Position numbers and translations under genes: made by a program. The notes under the pieces are model-generated. The model did no database searches. It saw only the letters and a program-made list of their open reading frames with translations, and was not told the DNA's origin. Positions 32,737 through 41,328 of a DNA stretch of 43,778 nt are shown here, piece by piece. This DNA is from Candidatus Neomicrothrix sp. UBA4542 (lineage in GTDB: Bacteria > Actinomycetota > Acidimicrobiia > Acidimicrobiales > Poriferisodalaceae): positions 26,383 to 70,160 of the forward strand of contig DGLO01000017.1 in the NCBI GenBank assembly GCA_002388005.1, in the 5' to 3' direction. Numbering within the stretch: the first letter of the stretch is position 1; each line of letters starts with the position of its first letter.

Positions 32737-34461
32737 TCAGTCCGTCGATCGGAGTGTTACACCAGCCAAAGCACCCGTGTGTTCGCCGTGTTCCATGAAC
32801 ACTTGACCGTTCACGATCGTCGCGTCGTAGCCGACTCCGCGCTGCACGTAGCGTCCGGCTCCTCCGGGGAAGTCATGAACGTATTCGGGTCCGTTGAGAG
32901 CCAGATTGTCGAAGTCGATGACGTTGATGTCCGCATAGGCACCCTCGACAATACGGCCGCGATCCGCAAGTCCGAAGAGGTCAGCTGTATCGGAGGTGAT
33001 TCTGCGCACCCCTTCTTCCAGGGAAAAGAACCCGGTATCGCGAACCCAATGACTGAGGAAATAGGTCGGTTGGCTTGAATCCATAATTTGCCCTACGTGT
33101 GCGCCTGCATCGGCGAGGCCCATGACGATTGAATCATCTCGAAGCATGGTTTCTATGGCTTCGTAGTCCTGGTTCAAAATGGGTAGGGAAAGCATGACGG
33201 TTCCATCCGAGCGGTCGGTTTCTTCGAGGAACAGTTCTACAGGTGTCATACCCGCCCGAGCCGCTTTGGCTTCTAAGGATCCGTCTGGTCCTACTCGGTA
33301 GTCAGGATTCTCCGCGTCAAGGAGGTAAAGCCGGCTGAGATCGATCATGACACTCCCGCCACCGTGAATCTCTTCTGGGTTGTTGGCTTCCTCAATCAGA
33401 CGTTGACGGCTCTCGGGGTCTCTGATGAGCTCAAGTCGTTCCTTTAGGTCTAGATGTTGCATCGACTTCCACGTTGTCCCAGCGCGCGCCCAGGGAGTCC
33501 GGTGTTGAATTCCGAGAACCACTCCGATCGGGCGGCATGTGGTTTGCGGTCGCAGGGCTGCTCCACTTGAGTTTTGTGATGCAACTTCGGCGAGGGCGAC
33601 ATCACTCATGTCTGGGCGAACGGCGTTGTAGACAAGCCCGAACGTTGATGGTCGACCGCTCCGCCGCGTGATTTCACCTAGCGTTCGGATCTCGTGTTTT
33701 AGACCGGCCCAGTCTGCACCAGCTTTTTCGAAGCGAGGCGCAGATTCAAACACTCCCCGCCCATGACGGCCCAATACTTCGGCAAACGCGAATAGCTCGT
33801 CATCATCGGCGAAAGTTCCCGGAATAGGTCGGCCGTCGGGAGTGCGGTGCAACAAGGTTCGGGAAGTGGAAAAACCAAGAGCACCGGATTCCATCGCTTC
33901 GTCAACGAGGGTGCACATGGCTTCAATTTGTTCAACCGATGCGGGTTCTTCGTCAAGGCTGTCTTGACCCATGACGTTCCATCGAACAGCCACATGCCCA
34001 ACCATGCCACCGACGTTCAAGCCTTTAGGCAGCCCATCTAGAAACTCGAGGTACTCGCCATATGTTCGCCAATCCCACGGCAAGCCTCCCAATATGGCTT
34101 CTTTTGGGATGTCTTCAACCGACTCCATGATTTCGGCAAGCGCGGAGATGTCTTCGGTTCGGACCGGTGCAAACGTCACCCCACAGTTGCCCATCACCAC
34201 GGAGGTAACCCCGTGCCAACATGAACTCGATCCGATTGGATCCCAAGCTAACTGAGCATCGAGATGTGTGTGTATGTCGACGAAGCCCGGCGTCACGATA
34301 CGACCAGCGGCATTAATTTCGCGGTGCCCTGACCCCTCGATCTCGCCGACACCAACAATTCGGTCACCCAAAATTGCTACGTCAGCTTTCTTTGTCGGCG
34401 AACCGTTGCCGTCAACAACCGTGCCTCCTCTAATGACAACGTCAAATTCTGGCTCGGCCAC
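32737..34461 (-). CDS. Amidohydrolase, N-acyl-D-amino-acid deacylase family
   Basis: A 574-residue amidohydrolase superfamily enzyme of the D-aminoacylase (amidohydrolase 3) type, removing acyl groups from N-acyl-D-amino acids or related amides. Motifs: DVVIRGGTVVDGNG at the N-terminal beta-sandwich, the metal ligands VDIHTHLDAQ (His64, His66), HGVTSVVMGNCG, VGGMVGHVAVR, and GLADAGAHVG near residue 455 with the metal-binding Asp. The C-terminal GRIVEGAYADINVIDFD is the usual closing strand. The GTG start is preceded by GAGGGGG 7 bases upstream. About 188 bases separate it from the divergent lipoprotein gene. Confidence 0.9.
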   Translation of the reverse strand: MAEPEFDVVIRGGTVVDGNGSPTKKADVAILGDRIVGVGEIEGSGHREINAAGRIVTPGFVDIHTHLDAQLAWDPIGSSSCWHGVTSVVMGNCGVTFAPVRTEDISALAEIMESVEDIPKEAILGGLPWDWRTYGEYLEFLDGLPKGLNVGGMVGHVAVRWNVMGQDSLDEEPASVEQIEAMCTLVDEAMESGALGFSTSRTLLHRTPDGRPIPGTFADDDELFAFAEVLGRHGRGVFESAPRFEKAGADWAGLKHEIRTLGEITRRSGRPSTFGLVYNAVRPDMSDVALAEVASQNSSGAALRPQTTCRPIGVVLGIQHRTPWARAGTTWKSMQHLDLKERLELIRDPESRQRLIEEANNPEEIHGGGSVMIDLSRLYLLDAENPDYRVGPDGSLEAKAARAGMTPVELFLEETDRSDGTVMLSLPILNQDYEAIETMLRDDSIVMGLADAGAHVGQIMDSSQPTYFLSHWVRDTGFFSLEEGVRRITSDTADLFGLADRGRIVEGAYADINVIDFDNLALNGPEYVHDFPGGAGRYVQRGVGYDATIVNGQVFMEHGEHTGALAGVTLRSTD

Positions 34462-34607
34462 GAGAGAACCCCCTCTTTAAATGTGCGCCCATCTCCGATT
34501 GATAGTCACACTCTGAAGCATATTTCCTGTAATTCAGACTAACTCAGCAGGCCGGCCGACACATTGAGGCGAACAGAGGTACCCTCGTCGATACCCGTTA
34601 ATTTCTA

Positions 34608-34630
34608 GGCGTCGCGGGTTAGGCGACGTC
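34608..34630 (+). other. Hairpin in the leader of the lipoprotein gene
   Basis: An inverted repeat of 8 base pairs (one G-U) with a 7-base loop lies 19 bases before the lipoprotein ATG: arms GGCGTCGC at 34608-34615 and GCGACGTC at 34623-34630. It would form in the mRNA upstream of the ribosome site, or could be an operator. It has no U tract, so it is not a terminator. Function unknown. Confidence 0.3.
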
Positions 34631-34649
34631 GACATGAGGTAGAGACTGG

Positions 34650-35351
34650 ATGAACGCAACTCGAACATCGAAATTTCTTGGGGTCCTCGCCGGATCCGTC
34701 TTTGTCGCGCTGCTGGCGGCAGGGTGTTCACTCGGCACAACTGATTCCGCTGATTCGACCACAACTCTGCCAACCGTCACTACCTCGGCGTCCGCGTCAT
34801 CTGAGACCGCTGACGCTGCGGAGCCAAGTTCGACGACTGCCGCTATCCAAAGTGCAGCAGAGCGTTACGGGACCGAGACAGCAACGACCCTGGCGCCGAT
34901 CCTGACCAATGCTGACACGATCACTACTGCGGGACTGGGTCCGGTTCGGATAGGGCAGTTAATCGAGGAGGCCCAATCCGAAGCCGGGGTGGAACTTGTT
35001 GCGGCATCAACCGGAAATGAGACTTGTCGCTATTACACGCCGGCTGCCGGAGCAAGTGGTGCATCGTTCATGGTGGTGAACGGAGAGGTCGTGCGTGTGG
35101 ATATTTCGAGCGGTCCCATAACCACCAAATCTGGTTACGGCATCGGGTCGACCAAGGACGCAATTAAAGAGGCATTCGGGTCCAAGATTCAGGAGTCAGC
35201 AGAGGGCGATCAGTTGACGTATGTACCTGTATCTGATGGCGACAAAAACATGCGTGTCATCTGGGAGTTGGATGCTGAGGGCATGGTCACTTCATTGCGT
35301 ACGGGCCGGGTTCCTCATGTAACACCCAAGATTGGTTGCTCTGGGGGTTAG
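34650..35351 (+). CDS. Predicted lipoprotein of unknown function
   Basis: A 233-residue exported protein. A lipoprotein signal peptide is clear: basic start, hydrophobic core, then the lipobox LLAAGC with the lipidated Cys26. Residues 27-70 are a low-complexity Ser/Thr/Ala linker typical of surface lipoproteins. The globular part (residues about 90-233) contains GLGPVRIGQLIEEAQSEAG and YGIGSTKDAIKEAF, a pattern of two related helix-strand units such as SmpA/BamE-like or DUF-type periplasmic domains, plus two Cys (in NETCRYY and KIGCSGG) that could form a disulfide. I do not recognise the family. Convergent with the M20 peptidase gene, 10 bases apart. Confidence 0.78.
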   Translation: MNATRTSKFLGVLAGSVFVALLAAGCSLGTTDSADSTTTLPTVTTSASASSETADAAEPSSTTAAIQSAAERYGTETATTLAPILTNADTITTAGLGPVRIGQLIEEAQSEAGVELVAASTGNETCRYYTPAAGASGASFMVVNGEVVRVDISSGPITTKSGYGIGSTKDAIKEAFGSKIQESAEGDQLTYVPVSDGDKNMRVIWELDAEGMVTSLRTGRVPHVTPKIGCSGG

Positions 35352-35361
35352 GTAGTTCCGG

Positions 35362-36726
35362 TTAACGGTTCACTTTCTCCCAGAAGTTCGAGGCCACATC
35401 TAACCAAAGTTGTGTTGTAAGGGCCAGCGAGTCGATATCAACGCGTTCGTCGTGTCCGTGGAAGCGACTCATAAAGTCTGAGGAGTTGACGCGTTCGCTG
35501 AACAGTCCTGCGCCGTAAGCCACCGATCCTTTTTCTCTGTAGAAACGAGCGTCAGTTGCTCCGACGATGAGTGATGGGATGAGAGGAGCTCCCGGGTGTG
35601 CTTTCTGCATCAACTCTTGGAGGAGATGCCACATCGGAGTGTCAGTGGAGGAAAAGGTTGCGGGATCATCGTGGATAGGGCGAATCTCTATTTCATCAAA
35701 TAACTCTCCAAGGGCATCTCTGAGATGCTGATCAACTCGGTCGCTGTCGCCGGGGGCGGTTCTAATGTCCACGTCGATTTCGACGGAGTCGGGAATCACA
35801 TTCGTCTTCACCCCGCCATGAATCACATTCGGCGAAAACGTCGTATGGGTGCACGCATGCAGGTGCCGGGCTAGGGCTGGTGAGTCCAGTTTCGAAATCG
35901 TGTCCCACACCGAAGCTGGGTCCAGAAGAGCTGCCTTTACATCTGGTCCAAGGTCAAGAGTTGAAACTTGATGCTGCCACATCTCTGTGAGTTTGGCGTC
36001 GGGGCGATATTCCCCCAAGCGTCGAATGATCTCGGCGGCTTTGAGAACTGCATTGTCTGAGCCGAACGGCATTGAGCCGTGCCCTGGTGTGCCTTTGACA
36101 GTCAATCGTCGCCAACCCAAGCCTTTTTCGCCTGCTGCCAACGTAATCTTCTTGCCGTCAGGGGTGTCTATCGGCAGTCCGCCAAATTCAGTTAGTACGT
36201 AGTCAGCCGATATCGCGTCCCAATGGTGTTCGGCCATCCACTTTGCGCCGTACGTTCCGCCAGCTTCTTCGTCGGCGACACCGAAGTAAACCAGATCTCC
36301 CTCTGGGCGAAACCCATTTCGCGCTAGGTGGCGGAACGCCACCGCCATTGAGGACGTGAGATTGAGCATGTCCACCGCGCCTCGACCCCAGACTTCGTCC
36401 TCGACAAGTTCTCCCCCAAACGGGTCGCGACTCCACCCATCGGGGCTAACTGGAACTACGTCAGTGTGACCCATGAGGCAGAGCGAAGGAGCCGATGGGT
36501 TCGTTCCTTGGAGCCGTGCCACCATTGAGCGGCGACCAGGAAGGCAATCGAAGCGTTCCACTTCTACGCCTGGCCCTTCAAGAAATGTTTCTAACAGGTC
36601 GCTGTTGCGAATCTCTTCACCGGAATCGCTCTCTCCGGTGTTCACACATTTGTTTCGGATGAGTTGCTGTAGCAACTCCACAGTTTCGTTGGTGCGGTTC
36701 TTATCTGTATGACTGAGATCGCTCAT
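35362..36726 (-). CDS. M20-family metallopeptidase (ArgE/DapE/carboxypeptidase-like)
   Basis: A 454-residue zinc-dependent exopeptidase or deacylase. Metal ligands and catalytic residues are visible: LMGHTDVVPV (His and Asp), WGRGAVDMLN (Asp), and GVADEEAGG (Glu-Glu), with the dimerisation domain in the middle (TVKGTPGHGSMP). The C-terminal VGATDARFYREKG and SRFHGHDERVDID complete the site. Among M20 enzymes it looks like the CPG70/Acy1-type dipeptidases and N-acyl amino acid amidohydrolases, so ArgE or DapE should not be assumed. The frame runs far upstream, but the family begins at the ATG at 36726. It is 63 bases from the divergent acyl-CoA dehydrogenase gene. Confidence 0.88.
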   Translation of the reverse strand: MSDLSHTDKNRTNETVELLQQLIRNKCVNTGESDSGEEIRNSDLLETFLEGPGVEVERFDCLPGRRSMVARLQGTNPSAPSLCLMGHTDVVPVSPDGWSRDPFGGELVEDEVWGRGAVDMLNLTSSMAVAFRHLARNGFRPEGDLVYFGVADEEAGGTYGAKWMAEHHWDAISADYVLTEFGGLPIDTPDGKKITLAAGEKGLGWRRLTVKGTPGHGSMPFGSDNAVLKAAEIIRRLGEYRPDAKLTEMWQHQVSTLDLGPDVKAALLDPASVWDTISKLDSPALARHLHACTHTTFSPNVIHGGVKTNVIPDSVEIDVDIRTAPGDSDRVDQHLRDALGELFDEIEIRPIHDDPATFSSTDTPMWHLLQELMQKAHPGAPLIPSLIVGATDARFYREKGSVAYGAGLFSERVNSSDFMSRFHGHDERVDIDSLALTTQLWLDVASNFWEKVNR

Positions 36727-36789
36727 GGGAGCGATGCTAGGGAAGAAGACGGTGGGCGGCCAGTATGAGTTGGCACTACGGTCTTTCCT

Positions 36790-37917
36790 ATGTCCAACAG
36801 TCAAGCTTTGGACGAATTTCGTGACGAAGCCGCTCTCTTCATAAGTCAAGCAGTGGGCTCGGGTGATGCCTGCCCTGCTTATGGTGCGATCCTGCCTCCG
36901 GGACTCTATGAGAAGGCGATGAGTTGGCAGAGGTTCTGCTTTGACCGTGGTTGGGCCGGTGTGCATTGGCCACGTGAGCACGGTGGCAGGGGTTTGACCC
37001 CGGAACACAATGTCGTTTGGCACGAGGAATGCGCTACTGCCGAAGTCGCGCCGTATTTGAACTTGCAAGGGTTGGTTCTGGCTGGGGAAGCCATTCTTCG
37101 CTCTGGGACCCCGGAACAGCGCGAACGCTTTCTTCGGCCGACACTTCGTAATGACATTCTTTGGTGTCAACTGTTCAGCGAACCGGGGGCGGGCTCTGAT
37201 TTGGCAGGGTTGCAAGCTTCCGCAGTTCTGGACGGAGATCACTTTGTTTTGAATGGGCAGAAAGTTTGGTCTTCTAATGCGCAGTTGGCGCAGTTCGGCA
37301 TTCTGATGGCTCGAACCGACTTTGAATTGCCGAAACACAAAGGCATCACTTTTTTCCTGCTCGATATGGCCCTTGATGGCATTGAGGTGCGCCCCATTAA
37401 ACAAATGACCGGAGATAGTGAATTCTGTGAGGTTTTCTTTTCCGACGTAGAGGTTCCCTCCGAGGCCGTCTTAGGTGATTTGAACGGTGGGTGGGCAGTG
37501 GCAATGGCCGTGTTGGAGGACGAACGAGGCGGCGCTGGTGCGTCAGGCGTTATCAGTCTCCGTCGTCGTCTCGAAAAGATGATTCGAGGTCTCGGGGAAG
37601 TTAATGCACTTCAGCTTGATGAACTTGCAGGAATTTTGAATCGCGGAAGGGCGCTTCAATCGCTTATGGAACGTAAGGGTGGCGATCCGCAGGTAGCTCC
37701 TATAGCGAAATTGATGAATAGTGAATTGGGATATGACGAAGCTCAGCTAGGTTCATCCTTGGAGGGCGCCCAGTCGATGCTCACTAGTGCATCCACGGAA
37801 TCTTTGCTGTATTCCCCTGGCATGCGTATTGCGGGCGGCTCCAGCGAAATTCAGCGAAATATTATCGGGGAGCGCCTTCTCGGACTTCCGAGAGAACCGC
37901 GAGGCTCCCCTGAATAG
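36790..37917 (+). CDS. Acyl-CoA dehydrogenase family protein (FadE-type)
   Basis: A 375-residue flavoprotein acyl-CoA dehydrogenase. Signatures: WCQLFSEPGAGSDLAGL (residues 125-141), NGQKVWSSNAQLAQFG, KQMTGDSEFCEVFF and GGSSEIQRNIIGERLLGLP. The usual YEGT catalytic Glu is replaced by Gly-Gly-Ser-Ser here; Glu245 in LEDERGG is a possible base. A region of about 40 residues before the C-terminal domain is short relative to the 395-residue paralogue at 12874. The two genes resemble each other in motif details and may belong to the same subfamily. The 3' end is 34 bases from the convergent selenoprotein gene. Confidence 0.9.
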   Translation: MSNSQALDEFRDEAALFISQAVGSGDACPAYGAILPPGLYEKAMSWQRFCFDRGWAGVHWPREHGGRGLTPEHNVVWHEECATAEVAPYLNLQGLVLAGEAILRSGTPEQRERFLRPTLRNDILWCQLFSEPGAGSDLAGLQASAVLDGDHFVLNGQKVWSSNAQLAQFGILMARTDFELPKHKGITFFLLDMALDGIEVRPIKQMTGDSEFCEVFFSDVEVPSEAVLGDLNGGWAVAMAVLEDERGGAGASGVISLRRRLEKMIRGLGEVNALQLDELAGILNRGRALQSLMERKGGDPQVAPIAKLMNSELGYDEAQLGSSLEGAQSMLTSASTESLLYSPGMRIAGGSSEIQRNIIGERLLGLPREPRGSPE

Positions 37918-37951
37918 CGTGTGTTGCTGATCGGTTATCTCGGCTCAAAGT

Positions 37952-39046
37952 TCAGCGGAAGATTCCGAGGACGTTGTCGGCGCGGGCTGCGGATCCCTCC
38001 GACTTTGTACTTGCCGCGCCTGCGTAAGCGTTGATACCTAGTTCGGTCCTGAAGTCTGCTGATTCGTCTGCGAGGCCGAGATCTAGCTGAATGCCCGTTG
38101 CATCCGCGAGACGATTAAGTCCCTCGAACGCGGACACCGTCGCAGCTGCTTCGATTAAGGCCTGTGATCCAGCTAGTTCCAGTAGGCGATTCCGGGATGC
38201 GGCTAAATCGCTATCTCGTCGTACCGCAGACTCGGCGTAGCGAACGAGGGCGGACCCATGTTCGATGTTCGCTCCGTCCTCGAGTTGACCGATCTTGACA
38301 TCACCGTTGATGGCTTCGCTGCTCGCACGGAGCAGCGATACGTGGGCTGCCGTTCAGTAGAAACATTCGTTAAGTGAAGAGACCGTGGATGCCAGCAATT
38401 CCACCTGGGGCCTGGTGAGTGCGCGATTCCATACAAGTTCGGCGAATTCTGGCCCTCGGCTGTAGTGACATTGAACTATGTCTCGCCATAGCGCTTCTGT
38501 ATCGGGAACCAAAGATGCGGCTCGGGAGACGTTGGCCAAGGTTTTGTCTACTGTTTGACTCACCCAGGCGCCCACGTCGCCGACATTGGGTGGGCGGACT
38601 TGAGCCGGAATTCCGTCTCCGGGTTGCGGGAGTTCTGGCAGGGGCAGGCCGAGACTGCTAGCGAAGCTTTCAATCACGTATTGGGTGCAAACGATTATCA
38701 CTAGTTCCACGTAACGTTCTTCACCCAAGGCGGCGATCACCGTATCCGCCCAGTCTTGGGTCAAACGACCGGGGTCGGAGGTCAATCTGTGAACTAAGTC
38801 GACCGCTTCTTGAGGAAGGTCAGATACAGCCTCGTGACTTCCTTGGACCATCGATGGGCTAAGCGCTTCAGAACGTCGGTCACACAATTGGCAGTTGAAC
38901 GCGGCACGCACTTCCGACATGGCGGCTACTCGCTGAGCCCCTGTCCACCAAGTCCCGCAATCACCAAGACGCCGCCATACGTCGGTGTGGGTAGAGGAGA
39001 ACATCGGGTCGATGTCTAGCTCGCTGTCGTAGTTGGTTAGTGCCAT
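37952..39046 (-). CDS. Alkylhydroperoxidase-related selenoprotein (in-frame UGA = selenocysteine, Sec231)
   Basis: An AhpD/carboxymuconolactone-decarboxylase-fold protein interrupted by UGA at 38354-38356. The upstream part encodes 230 residues, ending LNECFY. In the same frame after the UGA come 133 open codons (TAAHVSLLRASSEAIN and on), ending at a true TGA at 37952. The decoded protein is 364 residues with C228-F-Y-U231-T-A-A-H235, which is the AhpD CxxCxxxH motif with Sec as its second redox residue. An N-terminal CxxC (Cys52, Cys55) lies in FNCQLCDRR. A 9-bp SECIS-like hairpin follows the UGA. The upstream WWTGAQRVAA and GRLTQDW are typical of the family NCBI names alkylhydroperoxidase-related (seleno)protein, as I recall it. 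It probably reduces peroxides or disulfides in the cytoplasm. An ordinary frame-blind caller would split it or truncate it. Confidence 0.9.
38316..38338 (-). promoter_or_regulatory. Bacterial SECIS hairpin for the UGA at 38354-38356
   Basis: In the mRNA the nine bases UCGCUGCUC (38338-38330) pair perfectly with GAGCAGCGA (38324-38316), enclosing the loop CGUGC (38329-38325). The loop begins 24 nt after the UGA, and its second base is G. Bacterial SECIS elements, which bind SelB, are usually a stem-loop with G within the first two loop bases and 16-37 nt from the UGA (established knowledge), so both rules are met. The element lies inside the coding sequence. Confidence 0.87.
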
Positions 39047-39117
39047 GGTCTGAAGCTACTCGCATCTCATTGGTCGAAAATCTTGAATATCAGTTACACG
39101 TGTTAGACGCCTGATGG

Positions 39118-41328
39118 TCATAATTCAAATTGTTCCTGTGTGGCGGATACGACTGAAGCTTTGGTGAACGTCATCGGCACTAGATCACAGTCGAGCCATT
39201 TGGTTCGCTGGTCAAGGTCGTGTCCACTGCCGCGTACACCGGACACACCGTGGGGCACAATCCAACCCGAAGAGTCCCAATCTGCTAGATCGAAGACATA
39301 TCGGGCTACCGATGCAGCGACCGCTCGTTCTCCGGTTTCTGGCATCACTGAGCCGCATCTCACTGTGTCCCCGTCACCTGGGCAACCGTCCAAGGGTGGG
39401 TGCAAATATCGCGCGTCGCTAATCGCTGAACCCAGTGGATGCGGCGAAGCCATCCTGTGTAGCTGTCCCCAGGACCACTGGGAAACGTCTGGTCCTAGGC
39501 GCAGCTCAAGTTCCTCGAGGGTCTCATCGATACACGCAGAGAGTGCGTGGTCGAGGTCGTCGTCTGTTTCCAGGCCGGGCACGCATTTCCAGGCATCGCC
39601 AGCTAGCAGCGTTGTTGCCGATTCGAAAAGCATGCGACTGGCCGTTTCAGCCGACGGCCAGCCTGGTGCCCCAAATTGGGCGACTGACACCCCTAATCTT
39701 TCTCCGACGCTTTCACACCACCTGCGTCGTATCACCGCGAACAGTGACGCCTCAACCGAATCTTCGGTCACTTGAAAGTTCCATGTCGATAACGCATCTA
39801 CAAGCCATTTGCCTCGCGAGTGAGTGAACTGAGAGGCCCTTGAGATTAAGAATGAGACTGTTGATCGGGCCCTTTGGGACAGCACGTCGCCGTGAATCCT
39901 TGTCATATCTTCGAGCGAAGCTTGCGGCAACTGTTCGAGAAGTTCGACGATTCGGTCATACCGGGAGGGTCCGGCGAAATCGAGTGCAATAAAGGGCTCT
40001 GTGTCGCTAATTCGGTTATTTGCGGTCACCAGAAACCCGCTTTGGGGGTTACGTAAGCCCGGTAATTCTTCAAAGGGCACGGGTGGGAGTCCCGACCAGG
40101 CATGGTCTGAGTCCCCTATGACGGGTGTCCAACGGTTCGCTGGCGGTCGTTCGACTACTCGCCCTCTTATTTTGAAAGAAATGTCTCCGCTGCGATCGGC
40201 TGTTAGAAGGTTGTTGACCGGTATGACCCATGGGCGAACACTGTCTTCGAGTTCTTGACAGTTTGCGGCGGTCAACATTGGTTGAAGGGCTTCAAAGGTG
40301 CTGTCTCCGTCGATGATGCCAGTCCATGCAATTGAGAGCGCCATCCCATCGGCTGGATCACCGATTACTACCGGGCCCCGCTCGGTCGCACCGCAAAACA
40401 CCTCGACATCTTCGTGCCCTCGGACGTGAATAATTTCTGAGGTCCAATTAACTGCTTCAAGGCCTTCGGTTTCAATAAATACGTCAGTGTCATCTGCCAT
40501 TCCATGGGTGATGCACCAGGCGACGTCGTTGTTGTGACCGAAGTGGGGAAACCCAGGAACTCCAGGGAACCCAAGTCCAATCGCATTAAATTCAGGGCAT
40601 TCCATATGGAATTGGTGGTACACGTTTGGAAATTCAATGCCTCGGTGAGGGTCGCCTGCTAGTAGCGGCTGCCCAGTCGCAGTTCTGGACCCGTGGATCG
40701 CCCATGAGTTGGACCCACCATCAATGTCGACCAAGGCTTCGACTAGCTCGGCTTGAGAATCTAAGAGCGCAGAAACATCCTCCAACAAGTCCAGCCGGGT
40801 GCCTTGTCCCGGCGCGATCACTGAAGCTTGATTCGGATCTCCTGTCATCGCCGTCACGACATTCGGACCGGCCTTAGCTAAGAGATGCCCCCGCCAAAGC
40901 TTGCGATGCAACGTGCCCATGAAGATATGACGGATCTTGTAGACGGCTAAGCAGTGCCAAGGCTCCCATGGCTCTGGGGGCGCCGGATGATGGTCGTATT
41001 CAGGGGGTAGGGGTTCAGAGCTTTGCTCCAACCATCTGTTGACACCGCGCGCGTAAGCCTCGGTCATTTGTTGAGCTTCCGTGCTTAGAGCGACCCAATC
41101 GGCGTATGCGACTTGCCCGAGGCTTATTCTTCGGAAAAATGCGTCTTCCTTCAGCCCTGTGAGACCAACTACTTCGGCCCACCTGCCCAACGCTTTGAGT
41201 CGGTCAGAATCCATCTGCCAGATTCGGTCAGACGCCGCTATCCAACCTTGAGCTTCGAAGGCCGCCACCTCGTTCGGAGCTTCGACATGGGATATTCCCC
41301 AGCGATCTCGCCTAACTTTGACCTTCAT
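39118..41328 (-). CDS. Penicillin acylase-family Ntn-hydrolase, no signal peptide
   Basis: A 736-residue Ntn-hydrolase, cut autocatalytically into alpha and beta chains. The site is Gly205-Ser206 in IDGGSNSWAI; Ser206 would become the N-terminal nucleophile. GDPHRGIEFPNVYHQ and GFPGVPGFPHFGHNNDVAW follow, and FLVTANNRIS is present. Substrates in the family include penicillins, acyl-homoserine lactones and N-acyl amides. The protein begins MKVKVRRDRWGISHV and has no signal sequence, unlike exported penicillin G acylases, so a cytoplasmic location is likely. The ATG at 41328 overlaps the esterase stop as ATGA; an upstream GTG/ATG at 41358 is less likely. Selenoprotein gene follows after 71 bases. 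Confidence 0.9.
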   Translation of the reverse strand: MKVKVRRDRWGISHVEAPNEVAAFEAQGWIAASDRIWQMDSDRLKALGRWAEVVGLTGLKEDAFFRRISLGQVAYADWVALSTEAQQMTEAYARGVNRWLEQSSEPLPPEYDHHPAPPEPWEPWHCLAVYKIRHIFMGTLHRKLWRGHLLAKAGPNVVTAMTGDPNQASVIAPGQGTRLDLLEDVSALLDSQAELVEALVDIDGGSNSWAIHGSRTATGQPLLAGDPHRGIEFPNVYHQFHMECPEFNAIGLGFPGVPGFPHFGHNNDVAWCITHGMADDTDVFIETEGLEAVNWTSEIIHVRGHEDVEVFCGATERGPVVIGDPADGMALSIAWTGIIDGDSTFEALQPMLTAANCQELEDSVRPWVIPVNNLLTADRSGDISFKIRGRVVERPPANRWTPVIGDSDHAWSGLPPVPFEELPGLRNPQSGFLVTANNRISDTEPFIALDFAGPSRYDRIVELLEQLPQASLEDMTRIHGDVLSQRARSTVSFLISRASQFTHSRGKWLVDALSTWNFQVTEDSVEASLFAVIRRRWCESVGERLGVSVAQFGAPGWPSAETASRMLFESATTLLAGDAWKCVPGLETDDDLDHALSACIDETLEELELRLGPDVSQWSWGQLHRMASPHPLGSAISDARYLHPPLDGCPGDGDTVRCGSVMPETGERAVAASVARYVFDLADWDSSGWIVPHGVSGVRGSGHDLDQRTKWLDCDLVPMTFTKASVVSATQEQFEL

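Noticed and set aside
37952..38356. Reading the UGA as a nonsense mutation, with separate short ORFs at 37952-38137 and 38354-39046
   Set aside because: The frame continues open for 133 codons, UGA is at the redox residue of a known motif, and a SECIS-like hairpin follows; a pseudogene would not show all three.
38203..38436. ORF of 77 codons on the minus strand over the UGA region
   Set aside because: It is in a different frame from the family and shows no recognisable motif; it is a shadow of the selenoprotein gene.
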